Below, piece after piece: positions 12,001 through 23,524 of a stretch of DNA of 64,000 bases; within the stretch, counting starts at the first letter, position 1; the number at the start of each line of letters is the position of its first letter. Origin of the DNA: Quillaja saponaria (Eukaryota; Streptophyta; Magnoliopsida; Fabales; Quillajaceae); assembly GCA_029379385.1 (NCBI GenBank), contig CM055613.1, forward strand, positions 22,851,652 to 22,915,651. Direction: 5' to 3'. A program made the position numbers and the translations under genes. The notes beneath the pieces were generated by a model. The model saw only the letters and a list, made by a program, of their open reading frames with translations, made no database searches and was not told where the DNA came from.

Positions 12001-13062
12001 TAGTTATTTTTGTTTTTTTTTTCTTTTTCAATTAAAAATTTAAATTTTATGGTAAAGTGACATCAAAATTTTTAATATAAAAAAGAGGAATAACTGAATG
12101 CATTAGTATTATATGATATTTTTAATTAAAAAATTAACTAAACTTTAGGAGGACACCAAAAAATTATTTATAATTTTAGTGTAGTATAAATATAAATTGA
12201 GAAAATGAAGCAAAAATTGTGAGAAGGTCAAACACTAAAAAAAAATATCCAACACCACATCAATATTTAAGGTTTCAGGACATCAAAAGGTCAAAAAGAG
12301 AGGTCCAGAAATTTAAAAAAAAAAAAAAAAAAACTTGAAGTAAAATAAAAAATAATATCAATTTGAAATAAAACAAATTGAAGTAATAAAAATTAAAATT
12401 AAAATTAAAACAAACCAATACTTTATCATATTAGAAACTAAACTGAGATAATTATAGTTCTCTACTCCATACTAAGTAAGAATATCTATTTTGTAAAAGA
12501 AAAAAACACAAAACAACAGACAACTCTGTTTAACTGTTTAAATACACTTCGTAGAAAAAAAATGTAAAGCATTATTAGTTTATATCAAAATTGGGTGAAT
12601 TATACAATACCCAACTGATTTGTACATTTCATCCACAATCAATTCAATTTCCAAAAATCACAACCATTCATTTCTTTTAACCTATTACCTAAACTATTTA
12701 AAGAATAAAATAATTATGTTTTAGAGCAAAATATCTATCGAATTTTACTATATCTACAAACCAAAATAAGTTGCTTCGTCTGCATACAGATATGATAGAA
12801 GCTGGTTCTACCAGCAGATTCAAACAATTGTATGCTGATAAAACCTAAAAATATATTGGGTTTATAACACAAGTAACAACTTTAGATGGCAAGTGTCTAA
12901 AACAGGTCAAAAAATAGTTCCCCTCAAAACTAAGTCTTTCAGTTTTAATTTTTTCCCTCTTTCTTTCATTTTCACAACCTGCATACCCCACATTCAATTT
13001 AAAACACAAATAATAATAATAAAATAGAATAAGAAAAATAGGTCACATAAATAAGGGTATGA
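9071..13062. other. AT-rich intergenic DNA, no gene recognised
   Basis: Long A and T runs and no conserved coding pattern. A perfect 8-bp inverted repeat (CGTTGCTG at 10466-10473, CAGCAACG at 10484-10491) marks a short GC-richer island in 10.4-10.8 kb, which also has a few short open stretches on both strands without recognisable similarity. Confidence 0.3.
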
Positions 13063-13222
13063 ACAACATATCGTGGAGAGGGACTTCCATTTGAGCACAT
13101 GTGCTTTCCAACTTCTTGACCGCAGTCTCCTTCTCCATGCTCAACAAATTACATTCCGCTCTCAACATGTCCACCTGAAACCTCCACTACTCAACTTCTC
13201 CACTTCTCAAGAGAATGATTTC
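13063..13222 (-). pseudogene. Coiled-coil protein exon fragment
   Basis: On the minus strand the segment translates to a charged helical peptide containing VDMLRAECNLLSMEKE and VKKLESTCAQME, preceded by an in-frame TAG. The pattern is that of a long coiled coil and recalls an uncharacterised plant coiled-coil protein family. It stands out as coding-like in otherwise AT-rich DNA, but has a stop and no partner exons within several kilobases, so it is probably a decayed or transposed gene piece. Confidence 0.35.
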
Positions 13223-14268
13223 TTGCGTAAACAGTTCAAAAGATGAAAAATGATATCAAAATTTTGATAAAGATGGTTGATGATAATGGAACAAATTTCT
13301 TTACAGGAGAAAACCATTAAATATTATTATATAGGAAAAAAAAAAATTGTATTTCGTGTTCATTATTGTCAATACATGAAAAAAAAGAAAGTGTATTTAC
13401 GTATTTTTATTCATGATTCAATGTATTTCTGATTATATGTAGAATAAACAATGCCTCATTTGAGAGTAATTTAAAAAGCAAATAAATTATTTTTATGAGA
13501 ATAATTAAATATTTAAAAATATATTTTATTTTGATAATAAAAGTACCTTTCTAATCAAAATGATTGTGTAACCATTTTCAAAGATAAAATAATCAAGTGA
13601 ATGATTTTATTATAGATAATTTAAATTTTATATTTTACATGATTTATAAACGGGGGCATTCTACGTTTATCTACTTAGATTAATTTACCTTATTACCTTA
13701 GATTAATTTTACATGATTAATTTACATTATTATTTTTGTTCCTAAGTTTTATTTTTTTCTTTTGTTTTTTACATTGTTTTATTGTGATGCATTCTAGCCC
13801 CAGTCTCTACTATCATTAGTTTAGATGATTGATATAATTTATCAATATGTATTTTACATGATAAAGAGGTAATTTCATTTATGTATGATATGTGGTATAG
13901 GAAATTGCATAAATAATAAATACCTTTGAAATACCTAAGTCGAGTTAGAATTTCTTTTCTTAAAATTATATTTGCACCCTACTTTCAACGACTTATAGCA
14001 AATAAGTCATCCAAGATAAAACAAGCTCCTTTATATCTAAGCTTGTTATTAGATATAAGTAGATCAAAAGAGAAAGAGAAGAGATACTAAATATGTGGGT
14101 TAATCATATTATTTATATAGGCATTCCATTAAAGACATTTCTATTTATATGAAAGTTAATGTATAAAAGAAGATGTCTTTTTATTTAACCAAAAGTAATG
14201 ACTTTTTAATTAAGTCAAATATTCATAGAAAACCCTTATAGATTTTTCATGAAAGAACATTCTTATTC
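13223..14268. other. AT-rich spacer
   Basis: No feature recognised. Low-complexity AT-rich sequence between the coiled-coil fragment and the CACTA-like left end. Confidence 0.3.
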
Positions 14269-15780
14269 TACTACAAGAAATTACAGCATCTACAATATTG
14301 TAGATTCATAAACGTAGACGCTAATAACCATAATCTGCGTTTTCCATGTAATTTTTTGTGTTTGCCAAAATTGCAGACATAGAAAATCTCTCACAATTTT
14401 TGAACGCAAATGCAAATAATATTTTGCATGCATACATGCATACTAGTTTAATTTTTGTTCCATTTTTCGTGAGCTTATTTGTGTCTATTAGTTTGTTATA
14501 TGCGTAATCCTGACAGACGGAGATAGGAAATATTATTTTACCTAAAAATATATACAGGTATACATTTGTCACTCAATGAATATGCGTCTCAAAACTTAGA
14601 TGCAAATTTATTTATTTTTCCCCAAATTGAAACTTAACCCGCGAATTTCCTTTCTCCTTTCTCCTTCATCCTATCTTCTCTGCAATAGATATTTCTAAAA
14701 ACTCTCTCCCTCTGAAAACTCACTCCCTCTGAAACCTAGCCAGCTCTGTCAAAGTTTGCCACTAGAGTTCTTGAATATATTTACTCACCTCCATATTCAA
14801 CATTAACCTTAAACTTCTCCCCTATTCTAACAAGATTTTCTATTCCCTTGGGGTTTGTATTTATCTCTTTTCCTCTTTCTGTCTTGATTTCTGTATCAAG
14901 TATTTATTTTTATTATTGAAATTTGATTTGTATTTATATTTAAGGGAGGAAAAAGCTATATCTGGGCGATTTGTTTGTTGGGGATTTTGCTTGAAGCTGC
15001 CATATACTTTTTTTCAAACATGTTAGTTTGAGTTTTATTTTATCTAACTTTTTTTTTTACCTCTTTTATTCTTCTTTTTTTTTGGTTGTAAGTATATGTG
15101 TGTGTCAAATTATTGCTTTTATGTTTATTTGGAGAGTGTACAAGCTATGTTTGAACTTGCCTAGAAACTAATTGAGCTGCCAATATTCATTAGCACCTTG
15201 TTTTTCACTTTGAAATATCGTCGGCTGTAGTTTTAACATAGTAAGATAATAAACTCTTAAGATTGTCTACTCTTTGCTGCCTGTTATTTATTGCAGAAAT
15301 CTTCCTTCACTCTTTTGGGATCATATAGGCTCCGTCTCAACTTCTCTTACAAATTGCAGTTTGCAGCTTATGTGGGTGTTAATTGATGCTTTTGATCTTT
15401 GATAATCAACATTAACTATTTCTACCAACGTCTTTGTTTTATTCTTTATCATAATATGTCATTGTATTGATTGTAATTATATATATTTTTTTTCACCACA
15501 ATATATCATATGGCTGCATGTATAATCAACATTTTCGCCAATTTTGTTGTGACCTTTGCTTGAGTTTCTTTTCTTCCAAGTCTTTGATATGTCTAGTAAA
15601 GCTTCTTAGGTTTGGTAGAAATGAGAACATTTATTTATAAATTTGATGATGGTTGATGTAGAAAAACGAGTATAGGTAATAGAATTATAATCCGCCATAG
15701 TACTAGTTCATGCTACTTGAGAAAGTTAGGGTTTTATGTCTTGTTTGTGTTTTTTGGGTAATTTTATTATATAAGGTTAG

Positions 15781-16064
15781 TGTTAATACAAATATTAACA
15801 CAGCCCAATAAGCCCAGGCCCACCAAAGGCCCTACAATTACAAGCTCTCACACTCTCAAAAAAGGTTAACTCTCTCTACACCTTAGCTCTCCCCTTATCT
15901 CTCTAGATACTGACTTGAGCTTCGGAGTGCTGACAGGTCTCCAGACCACACCCCTGCAAGTCTCCTAGCTCGGACAAGTAGAGGCATTGAGGAGACCTCC
16001 AGCTCGGACACATCGAGGAGACCTCCTCACCAGGTCTCCAGCTTGGACAAATCCGACATTAACA
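15781..16064 (+). repeat. 5' LTR of the non-autonomous element
   Basis: Starts TGTTAATACAAATATTAACA, itself a palindrome with 8-bp arms, and ends CATTAACA. It pairs with the copy at 19502-19784 and contains several spaced CTCGGACA motifs. Confidence 0.85.
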
Positions 16065-16084
16065 TTGGCGCTGTCTGTGGGAAA
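16065..16084 (+). other. Primer-binding site of the non-autonomous element
   Basis: TTGGCGCTGTCTGTGGGAAA immediately follows the 5' LTR, as in Tat-lineage Ty3 retrotransposons, which often carry TTGGCGCCGT-type sites. Confidence 0.65.
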
Positions 16085-16323
16085 TTCATATGATTTGAAT
16101 TTTCTAACCTCCACGTACCTCTCGAAATCTCCATCTCGCCAAATCAATGTACCAAGTTTTGTCTTTTCTCTATGAACAACCTTCACAAAATAAACTCACA
16201 CAGCTCACCACCTCTCCAAGCTACACCATGAACGCCTTGTTCCTCAAGCAAAACAGAGAGTACCCAAGCACCTTTTGGCAGCTACTCTTCCAATCAATTT
16301 TCAGGCTAATTCCAGCAACTTGA

Positions 16324-16660
16324 GAACTCGGGCGACCACCCAAATTGAAGCTGCCGACCTCACGAGTCGTCCCGTCCAAACCACCACCTTGCCGGAGTAT
16401 TCACGCGCGGCCTCAAGCGGTGGCACTCCAATCAGGTTGCCAGATTTTGTGTATGGCAAGCTGCCTTTCCAGTCCATTTTTAGGCCAATTCCGACGACCT
16501 GAGAACTCGGGCGACCAACCAAATTGAAGCTGCCAACCTCACGGGTCGTCCCGTCTAAACCGCCACCTCAAAGGAGTCTGCACGCGCCCTCACGCGCGGC
16601 CTCAAGAGGCGGCACTTCGCCAGTTTTGTGAATGGCACATGTCTCTCACAACTCGGCCCA
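16324..16660 (+). repeat. Two ~180-bp direct repeats in the element interior
   Basis: GAACTCGGGCGACCA followed by AAATTGAAGCTGCC occurs near 16324 and again near 16504. CTCACGRGTCGTCCCGT and CACGCGCGGCCTCAAG also recur at the same spacing. Short open frames here on both strands are by-products of GC-rich repeated DNA. Confidence 0.7.
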
Positions 16661-16739
16661 CAAAGAGTCCAGCCCAAGGAAAATGTAGATCACTAACTCG
16701 AGCTGACAAACATAGCCCGCCCGGTCGGTCCAAACCCAA

Positions 16740-17540
16740 AAATAGCCCAGGTTTATCTATTTTGCTATCCAGTCCCTATACTTCATATATATTATGGTAA
16801 TGACCCATATAGTTTACATATTTACACAATTGGCTCAAAACTTTAAATAATTATAATCTTGACCTGTTAATTTAACTATATTTCACATTCGGGCCAAATA
16901 TATTTTTTAATTACATAAATAGCCCAAATGTTTATAAATTCACATAATTACCACATATCTTTTCATATTTATCAAATATGCTCCTATCATTTATATTATT
17001 TACCTAAATGATTCAAATTAATTGCACAGTAGTCCACAGGCTTTTATATTATCATATAATTGACCGAAATAATTCTAGAAAATTGCATATAGGCCCTAAA
17101 ATTCTTTAAATGGCCTAAAAAATTTATAAATTTTACACAAATTACTTATAAACTTCTATGTTCTTATAGAAACTCTTATCAATTTTATATCTTCATGCAA
17201 ATTTACTAGAATCGAATGCTTAGTTTAATTTATATTTGCTTAACTGTTGGATTGCATGTTCGTTAACAACAAAAATATTTCAAGTCCTGAAAATATTAAA
17301 TCATTCATTGAAGATTCATAAGCTCACCTAAAAACACCATAATTATAAGGCCATCATAAAAATGACCCGGTCGCTCACTTGACAAAATAATGGGTGTCTT
17401 AAGGTATAATGGACCAGGAATTCACCTCGCCTACATCCTGCACTTTGTAGCAGGATAAAAATGATAATTGCAATACAACTATATCTTCGACATATTATTG
17501 TATATTCAGAAAGCATATTATTACATGCTCACCATCACAT
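16740..17540 (+). other. AT-rich segment of the element interior
   Basis: Non-coding. It contains loosely repeated phrases of the type ATAATTGGCCCAAA about every 50 bp, contrasting sharply with the GC-rich parts on either side. Confidence 0.4.
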
Positions 17541-17639
17541 GTGGCTAATGAATTTTCTGTTGAGATCAGGTCATTTGGCCATAGTTGTAAGAAATTTCTG
17601 CAGGTGAAGTTGAAAGGGAGAGGCATAGGCCCCCAAAAC

Positions 17640-19190
17640 CAATCAAAAAAAAGATCTCCAAACCCGGGTTGGAAACGATTGAGGTTCACTTGGTCGATTC
17701 CAACGGCCCTGACAGGGAACTCAACCTCCCTGGTGCTCACAGGTCCAGGCAAGCGAGGCCGCCAGGTTTCTATCCTGCGATCCGAGCCTCCGCCGAGTTC
17801 ACAGAAGATCTCTAAAACCCGGGTCAGAAACGGTGGAGGTTCACCTGGTCGATCCAACGGCCCTAACAGGGAACTCAACCTCCCCGGTGCTCACGGTCCA
17901 GGCAAGGGAGGCCACCAGGTTTCTATCCTGTGGTCCGAGCATCCGCCGAGTTCACAGAAGATCTCCAAAACCCGGGTCAGAAACGGTGGAGGTTCACCTG
18001 GTCAATCCAACTGCCCTGACAGGGAACTCAACCTCCCTGGTGCTTGTGGTCCAGGCAAGCGAGGCCGCCAGGTTTCCATCCTGCTGTCCGAGCCTCCGCC
18101 TAGTTCACACAAGAATCTCCAAAACCCGGGTCAGAAATGGTTGAGATTCACCTGGTCGATCTAACAGCCCTGATAGGAACTCAACCTCCCCTGGTGTTCA
18201 CGGACCAGGCAAGCGAGGCCTCCAGGTTTCCATCCTGCGGTCCGAGCCTCCACCGAGTTCACATAAGAATCTCCAAAACCCGAGTCATAAACGGTTGAGA
18301 TTCACCTGGTTTATCCAATGGCCCTGACAGGGAACTCAACCTCCCCAGTACTCGCGGACCAGGCAAGCGAGGCCGCCAGGTTTCTATCCTGCTGTCCGAG
18401 CATCCGCCGAGTTCACAGAAGAATCTCTAAAACCTGGGTCGAAAACGGTTGAGATTCACCTGGTCGATCCAACGGCCTTGACAGGGAACTCAACCTCCCC
18501 GGTGCTCGCGGTCCAGGCAAGCCAGGCCGCCAGGTTTCTATCCTGCTGTCCAAGCCTCCGCCGAGTTCACAGAAGATCTTCAAAACCCGGGTCGAAAACC
18601 GTTGTGATTCACCTGGTCGATCCAACAGCCCTGACAGGGAACTCAACCTCCCCGGTGCTCGCGGTCCAAGCAAGCGAGGCCGCTAGGTTTCTATCCTGCG
18701 GTCCGAGCTTCTACTGAGTTCACAAAAGAATCTCCAAAACCCGAATCGGAAATGGTTGAGATTCACCTAGTCGATCCAACGGCCTTGACAAGGAACTCAA
18801 CCTTCCCGGTGCTTGCGGTCCAGGCAAGCGAGGCTGCCAGGTTTCCATCCTGCGGTCCGAGCCTCCGCCAAGTTCAGAAGATCTCCAAAACCCGGGTCGA
18901 AAACGGTTGAGGTTCACCTGGTCGATCCAACAGCCCTGACAAGGAACTCAACCTCCCCGGTGCTTGTGGTCTAGGCAAAAGAGGCTGCCAGGTTTCCATC
19001 CTGCGGTCCTAGCCTCCGCCGAGTTCACACAAGAATCTCCAAAGTTGGGTCGGAAACGGTTAAGATTCACCTGGTCCATCCAACGGCCCTGACAGGGAAC
19101 TCAACCTCCTCGGTGCTCACGTCCAGGTAAGCAAGGCCGTCAGGTTTCCATCCTGCGGTCCGAGCCTCTGCCGAGTTTGCCCGCAAAAGG
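17640..19190 (+). repeat. GC-rich tandem array, about ten 153-bp units
   Basis: TCCGAGC or a close variant begins units at 17781, 17934, 18087, 18241, 18395, 18549, 18702, 18856, 19007 and 19159, giving periods of 151-154 bp. Each unit carries CGAGTTCACA, AAAACCCGGGTC, TTCACCTGGTCGATCCAAC, GGGAACTCAACCTCCC and CCAGGCAAGCGAGGC. Because many periods are 153 (51 codons), long frames stay open by chance on both strands; no protein family is recognised. The array is rich in CG and CCGG sites compared with its surroundings. Confidence 0.9.
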
Positions 19191-19490
19191 TCCACACTCA
19201 GATATTTAACTCTCCAAAGGTGGACTCAATACTGCATGACCTTTTTAATCTTAAAGCATATTGTTTTACCTTTATATGTACCTAAAAAATTTTCTTTTAA
19301 GATCGATTGTTTAACCGTAGTTGCAGGAAATTTCACAGCCCAAGACAAAGAAAGTTAAAGCTACGACCTCACCCCGACGTTGCAAGGCTTAGAGCCAAAA
19401 GCTCGTTCGCTAAGAAAAAGTTCAATTGACACTGGTTTTTTCCTTAGTTGACTTCAAGTCCGAGTCACTTCATTCCTCGAACTTATTTTT

Positions 19491-19501
19491 GGAGGGACTT
19501 G
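19491..19501 (+). other. Polypurine tract of the non-autonomous element
   Basis: GGAGGGACTTG directly abuts the 3' LTR, the expected place for the plus-strand primer. Confidence 0.7.
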
Positions 19502-19784
19502 TGTTAATACAAATATTAACTTAAGCCCAATAAGTCCAGGCCCACCAAAGGCCCTACAATTACAAGCTCTCACACTCTCAAAAAAGGTTAACTCTCTCTA
19601 TACCTTAGCTCTCCCCTTATCTCTCTAGATACTGACTTGAGCTTCGGAGTGCTAACAGGTCTCCAGACCACACCCTGCAAGTCTCCAGCTCGGACAAGTA
19701 GAGGCATTGAGGAGACCTCCAACTCGGACACATCAAGGAGACCTCCTCACCAGGTCTCCAGCTCGGACAAATCCGACATTAACA
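19502..19784 (+). repeat. 3' LTR of the non-autonomous element
   Basis: Copy of 15781-16064 with about ten substitutions or single-base indels. Ends CATTAACA and is followed by the GTTAG target duplication. Confidence 0.85.
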
Positions 19785-20443
19785 GTTAGGATTAGATTAA
19801 ACCATTAAGGTTTGGATTATTAGGATTTTTGGGTTTTGTCATGTCTATAATAAATGTCTTATGGGACTCAATAATATGAAGTATTTTGATTAATGAAAAA
19901 AATTCAGAACGTAGATTTTCAATTTCTTATGAGAATTTAGAGTTTGATTGTCCTATCATCCCAAAACAGGTTTTCCTTTTCTTCCTTCTAAGAAACATAG
20001 GCTTCAATGAAAATTTATAACATCGCTTTCCAGCCTTTTCATCTCTTCTAATTGCTTCAATAGTGCTGATCGATTTTGGGATCCTATAAACTATATTTGA
20101 AAAAGAATCATATTTCTTAAGATTGCTTTGTTTTGAATTTGCATTTATTATTACCTAATAATGTTAAAGTAGGATTATATTCTTACAACAATAAGCAAGA
20201 CTTGTAAGGAAACAAAGTAGTAGGCAAGATGATTGCATTTTTTACTAGGCAATCCCAAACAACATGGATGCATGGGTGATGCTAATGACTCTTGGATTAA
20301 TTTTAAATAAGGATTATTAGAATAAGAGGAAGAAATAAATTTCACTCAATTGTGGGAATGTGACGATTAATTTAGGGATTAGGAGCATTTCTCTAATGGA
20401 AGAAATGGAAGCAATTGAAATCAATTTACCAAGTGTTAATAAA
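19785..20443. other. CACTA-element or intergenic spacer
   Basis: No gene recognised. Continues the sequence interrupted by the LTR element at GTTAG. Confidence 0.3.
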
Positions 20444-20602
20444 GAGAAGGTTATTTTTTTCTCTTTTTTGTTTACTTTTCATGTTATTCTTTAACTTGAC
20501 TCATTTTTCCTTTGTTCTTCAAAGTGAAAGCAAAGGTAAAAGGAAAATGAGACAAGTTAAAGAATAACAGAAAAGTAAACAAAAAAGAGAAAAAACTTTC
20601 TC
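20444..20602. repeat. Long near-perfect hairpin, possible small-RNA precursor
   Basis: The left arm 20444-20514 and right arm about 20538-20602 are reverse complements over about 65 bp, with only a few mismatches and small indels and a loop of about 23 nt. Perfectly shared blocks include CTCTTTTTTGTTTACTTTTC and TGTTATTCTTTAACTTG. Either strand of a transcript would fold into a single long stem, like a young MIRNA locus, a siRNA hairpin or a collapsed MITE. No expression evidence is available. Confidence 0.8.
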
Positions 20603-21900
20603 ATTTTCCTTTGATTGTGTAAGCATAGGATCTTGGAATCATATTAGACTTAGTGAAGCTTGCAGATTTAGGATTAGAAATGGTTTTTCCAACCTTCCTC
20701 ATGTTATGGAATTTCTTTTTCCTTTCAAACTTTATTGAAAAGTTGTTTTGGTTAGTGTATTTTATGCATCCCTTAATGTAATCACATGACTCTAGTATTG
20801 GAGGGTGAAGGATGGGTTGGAAGGTGAGGGAAGACTGTAGCTACTGATCTTGCATCACTTTATATTATTTTTGGTACTGTATGCCAATATATGTGATATA
20901 GATTAATCTTGAACCATGGAATTTGCTAAATTGTTGCTTGCAATACTTTGGCACTGTAAATATTTGTAAGTTGTTATAACTAATGCACTGTGGTCATCTA
21001 TGTATTTGTTGAACTAAATGGTTGTTACACTAGGAGGTGTATATATAGGAAGAAGTCTTACCAACTTTAGAAACTAGTCTTCATATATTTATGGAGTTTT
21101 ATTAAGTTCTGTATATGATAGTAAGGTCTTATAAAGCCTAAAGAAGTTCCAAAGTTTTAAAAACTAGTAGAAGAAATTAGTTATTACATTAGGAGAAATG
21201 TTCTTAAGGTAGCTAGGGAAGATTTACTTGTAAAAAAAGGTTAGTGATCACAGGCTTGTAGTTATGTTGAACCTCACATTATCCATGAGTTTATGGATAG
21301 AATCATACAAGTAATATGCTCATATTTATTTTTGTAATTGTTGCATGATAAGTATGCATAAGTGAGTTCAATTACTTGTTGTTGATGGTAATAGGTTGTC
21401 TTTTAAAAGATGCAGAATTTGATTTTAAATTGTTTAAAGTAGATTTGATTTTTGAATATTCAATGGCTTCATTTGAAACTCCTGTCCATGATCACTATTT
21501 GGGGTTTTTACTTGCTATTGGTATTAATTTTTTGTGCTTTTACTTTTTTAAGTCTAGCTTTTGCTTTAGGAGATGAAGGCTAAAGTTTGTATACATGTCT
21601 GATTGTTGGTTTTGTGAATAAATTCATTCCAAGACCATACAATGGAGCAACATAGTTGAATTTTAGATTTTGATAGAAAATCCTTTTGAAATATAAAGAT
21701 TAAGTGCAATAATTTTTATTGTTTTTAAAGGAATGATCCATCTTTAGCTATTATACATTTTATATCTAGATTAACATTTTCATCATTATATACATACTTG
21801 TGTGTTCTCTTTTTAAAATTAGTTGGACTTGCATATGTGTCTTGACAAGTAACATTTATTGTTTGCTTACCATTTTCATTATTACAAAGTATATCATTTT
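20603..21900. other. Spacer before the Ptta remnant
   Basis: No recognisable exon; short open stretches only. Confidence 0.3.
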
Positions 21901-23010
21901 TCTTTCAAATGCATTTTATTACATAATCATGCTTAGAGGACATCATACCTCCATTCGAGGATGTCTTAGAGCTTCATTGTCTCTGTCCATAACATTGACT
22001 GCATCTCCATCTACGGCTACAACTCTACCAGCTCCCATTACGGCTGCAGCTCTAGTACCTCCACCTTCCTTTATAGCTGGAGCTCCACCTCTCATTGTTC
22101 TGTTACTCACTTCATATTCGAACTAGGTTCGAAACATTTTTGACATGGCCTTAGATTAGATCCCAACGAGCTGGGGATCTGTACCGATATGTAAGTTACA
22201 ATTTCAAGTTTAATAATTATTTTATTTATTTATTTTATGAATTTTATTGTTCTTACATATACTTAATTTGTATTGTAGCTTCAGGTCATGGTTAGGATGT
22301 CGAGCATAGGGCTATCTTCAGCCCCGTGTGAAGGACGACGTCTTCTATGAGATGGGTGGCATCACTGAGTGTGTTGAGGCTCACATAGGGTAAAGAGGGG
22401 CAAAAATAAGATTGCCCCTCCCTATGATAATAAGGAGGATCTTTCAATCATCACATAGCTAGAGACAAGTAAATTATTTTCATATTTTTGTATTTAATTG
22501 TATTTATATCTTATATTAGACTTACATGCATATATTTTGGTTTGCACTACAGAGAATTCGTTGGGGATGACCATAAGGACATGAAGGTGGGCACTACTAT
22601 TACGGTATTATCATGAACCATCTTCCAGATCTGGTTTTCCACTATCGAAAGTTCCTCGTGGACACGAAAACGTTATGCTATAATAATTTTATGGTATGTT
22701 CAATTATATTATTATTTAAGTTTTATTTTCATTTTAATATGTTGTTAAATTACTGAAATTTTCTTTTCTTTAATAATTTATTCTGCAGAAACAGTTTATG
22801 CTCCTTTTTGAGGAGTGAATTGTATATTGGGTTGTGTTCGATATAGCGGTCGGGAAGAGATGCACCGATGTATTCTAGAAGTTGCATTCCAAATTAAGTC
22901 AAAAGGAATCATCGGGCCCACTTGCTTGAAAGGAGGATGAGCACCTATATTGAATCTAACAAAATTAGTGGGAGTCATTGTGTGATGAGTGGGCATGCCT
23001 TAACTTCTAA
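21900..23010 (+). pseudogene. Ptta/En/Spm-type transposon protein remnant
   Basis: Plus-strand coding-like blocks are separated by AT-rich intron-like gaps. One (22.58-22.70 kb) includes VFHYRKFLVDTKTL. The next (22.79-23.01 kb) ends with a WESLCDEWA pattern like the W-x-x-L-C-x-x-W motif of plant transposase family 24 proteins carried by CACTA elements. An earlier block at 21.93-22.13 kb encodes a Ser/Thr/Pro-rich low-complexity stretch. Several in-frame stops show it is non-functional. The assignment is by motif resemblance only. Confidence 0.4.
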
Positions 23011-23044
23011 AGGAAATTTTTTTACTTTATTATAGTTTAAATGT

Positions 23045-23508
23045 AAAAACTTATCAAGTTTGGGTCAGATAGGGGGTTAAAATAGTTAAACACAAATTTG
23101 TATCTAATTCCGGTAGTACCGGCATGACTGCAATGATGAGTAAGACCTGTAGGAAAAAACAGAAACCCATTTGGATCAACGATTAGGAAATTAGGCCAAA
23201 ATTTAAGTTTCTAAGGAAAAACTTTGAAAACTTGGGTTCGGGAAGAAAAACAGTCAAATACATGTCCATTCAGATTTTGTGACTACTAGCACGATAGTGG
23301 CGATGAATAAGACCTGTAGAAAGAAACTGAAAATAATTTGGATCAACGGTTAGGATATTAGCCTAAACTTTTAGTTTAAAGGCAAAAACTTGCCAAGTTT
23401 GGGTTCGAGGGATAAATTAGTCAAACACAAATTTTTTTTGGATTCCAAAATTATCAGCAGACCATGAAGATGAATAAGACCTCTAGTAAAAAATAGAAAG
23501 CCATTTGG
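23045..23508 (+). repeat. Three diverged ~170-bp tandem repeats
   Basis: Units start with AAAAACTT or AAAAACTTT at 23045, 23217 and 23384 (172 and 167 bp; the third about 125 bp, truncated). Shared phrases are AAGTTTGGGT, GTCAAACACAAATT, GATGAATAAGACCT and CCATTTGGATCAACG. The array ends just before the Copia 3' LTR at 23525, which truncates it. Confidence 0.75.
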
Positions 23509-23524
23509 AAAGGTTAGTTTATTA

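Larger units (their letters stand above)
15781..19784 (+). mobile_element. Complete non-autonomous LTR retrotransposon with tandem array
   Basis: Two near-identical LTRs (284 and 283 bp, TG...CA) bound a 3.4-kb interior and are flanked by an exact 5-bp target duplication GTTAG (15776-15780 and 19785-19789). A primer site starts directly after the 5' LTR and a purine tract GGAGGGACTTG directly precedes the 3' LTR. No gag, protease, reverse transcriptase or integrase is present. The interior holds a ~180-bp duplication, an AT-rich segment and an array of about ten ~153-bp GC-rich repeats. The primer context TTGGCGCTGTCTGTGGGAAA resembles that of Tat/Ogre-type Ty3 elements, so this is probably a LARD mobilised by such a relative. 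Roughly ten differences between the LTRs indicate a fairly recent insertion. Confidence 0.85.
14269..23040 (+). mobile_element. CACTA-like (En/Spm) element remnant, interrupted
   Basis: The left end TACTACAAGAAA (14269-14280) is one base from the canonical CACTACAAGAAA terminus of plant CACTA transposons, and is followed by a short palindrome (TCTACAATATTGTAGA). At 21.9-23.0 kb plus-strand remnants of a Ptta/En/Spm-type protein occur. A complete LTR retrotransposon (15781-19784) is nested inside. The matching right terminus was not found, so the right boundary is a guess. Sequence between 14.6 and 15.7 kb and between 19.8 and 21.9 kb holds no recognisable exon. Confidence 0.4.

Noticed and set aside
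16275..16527. Overlapping open frames on both strands within the non-autonomous LTR element
   Set aside because: They fall in a ~180-bp GC-rich duplication; no gag or other family motifs.
18413..18917. Minus-strand open frames through the 153-bp array
   Set aside because: By-products of a repeat whose period is often divisible by three; no domain.
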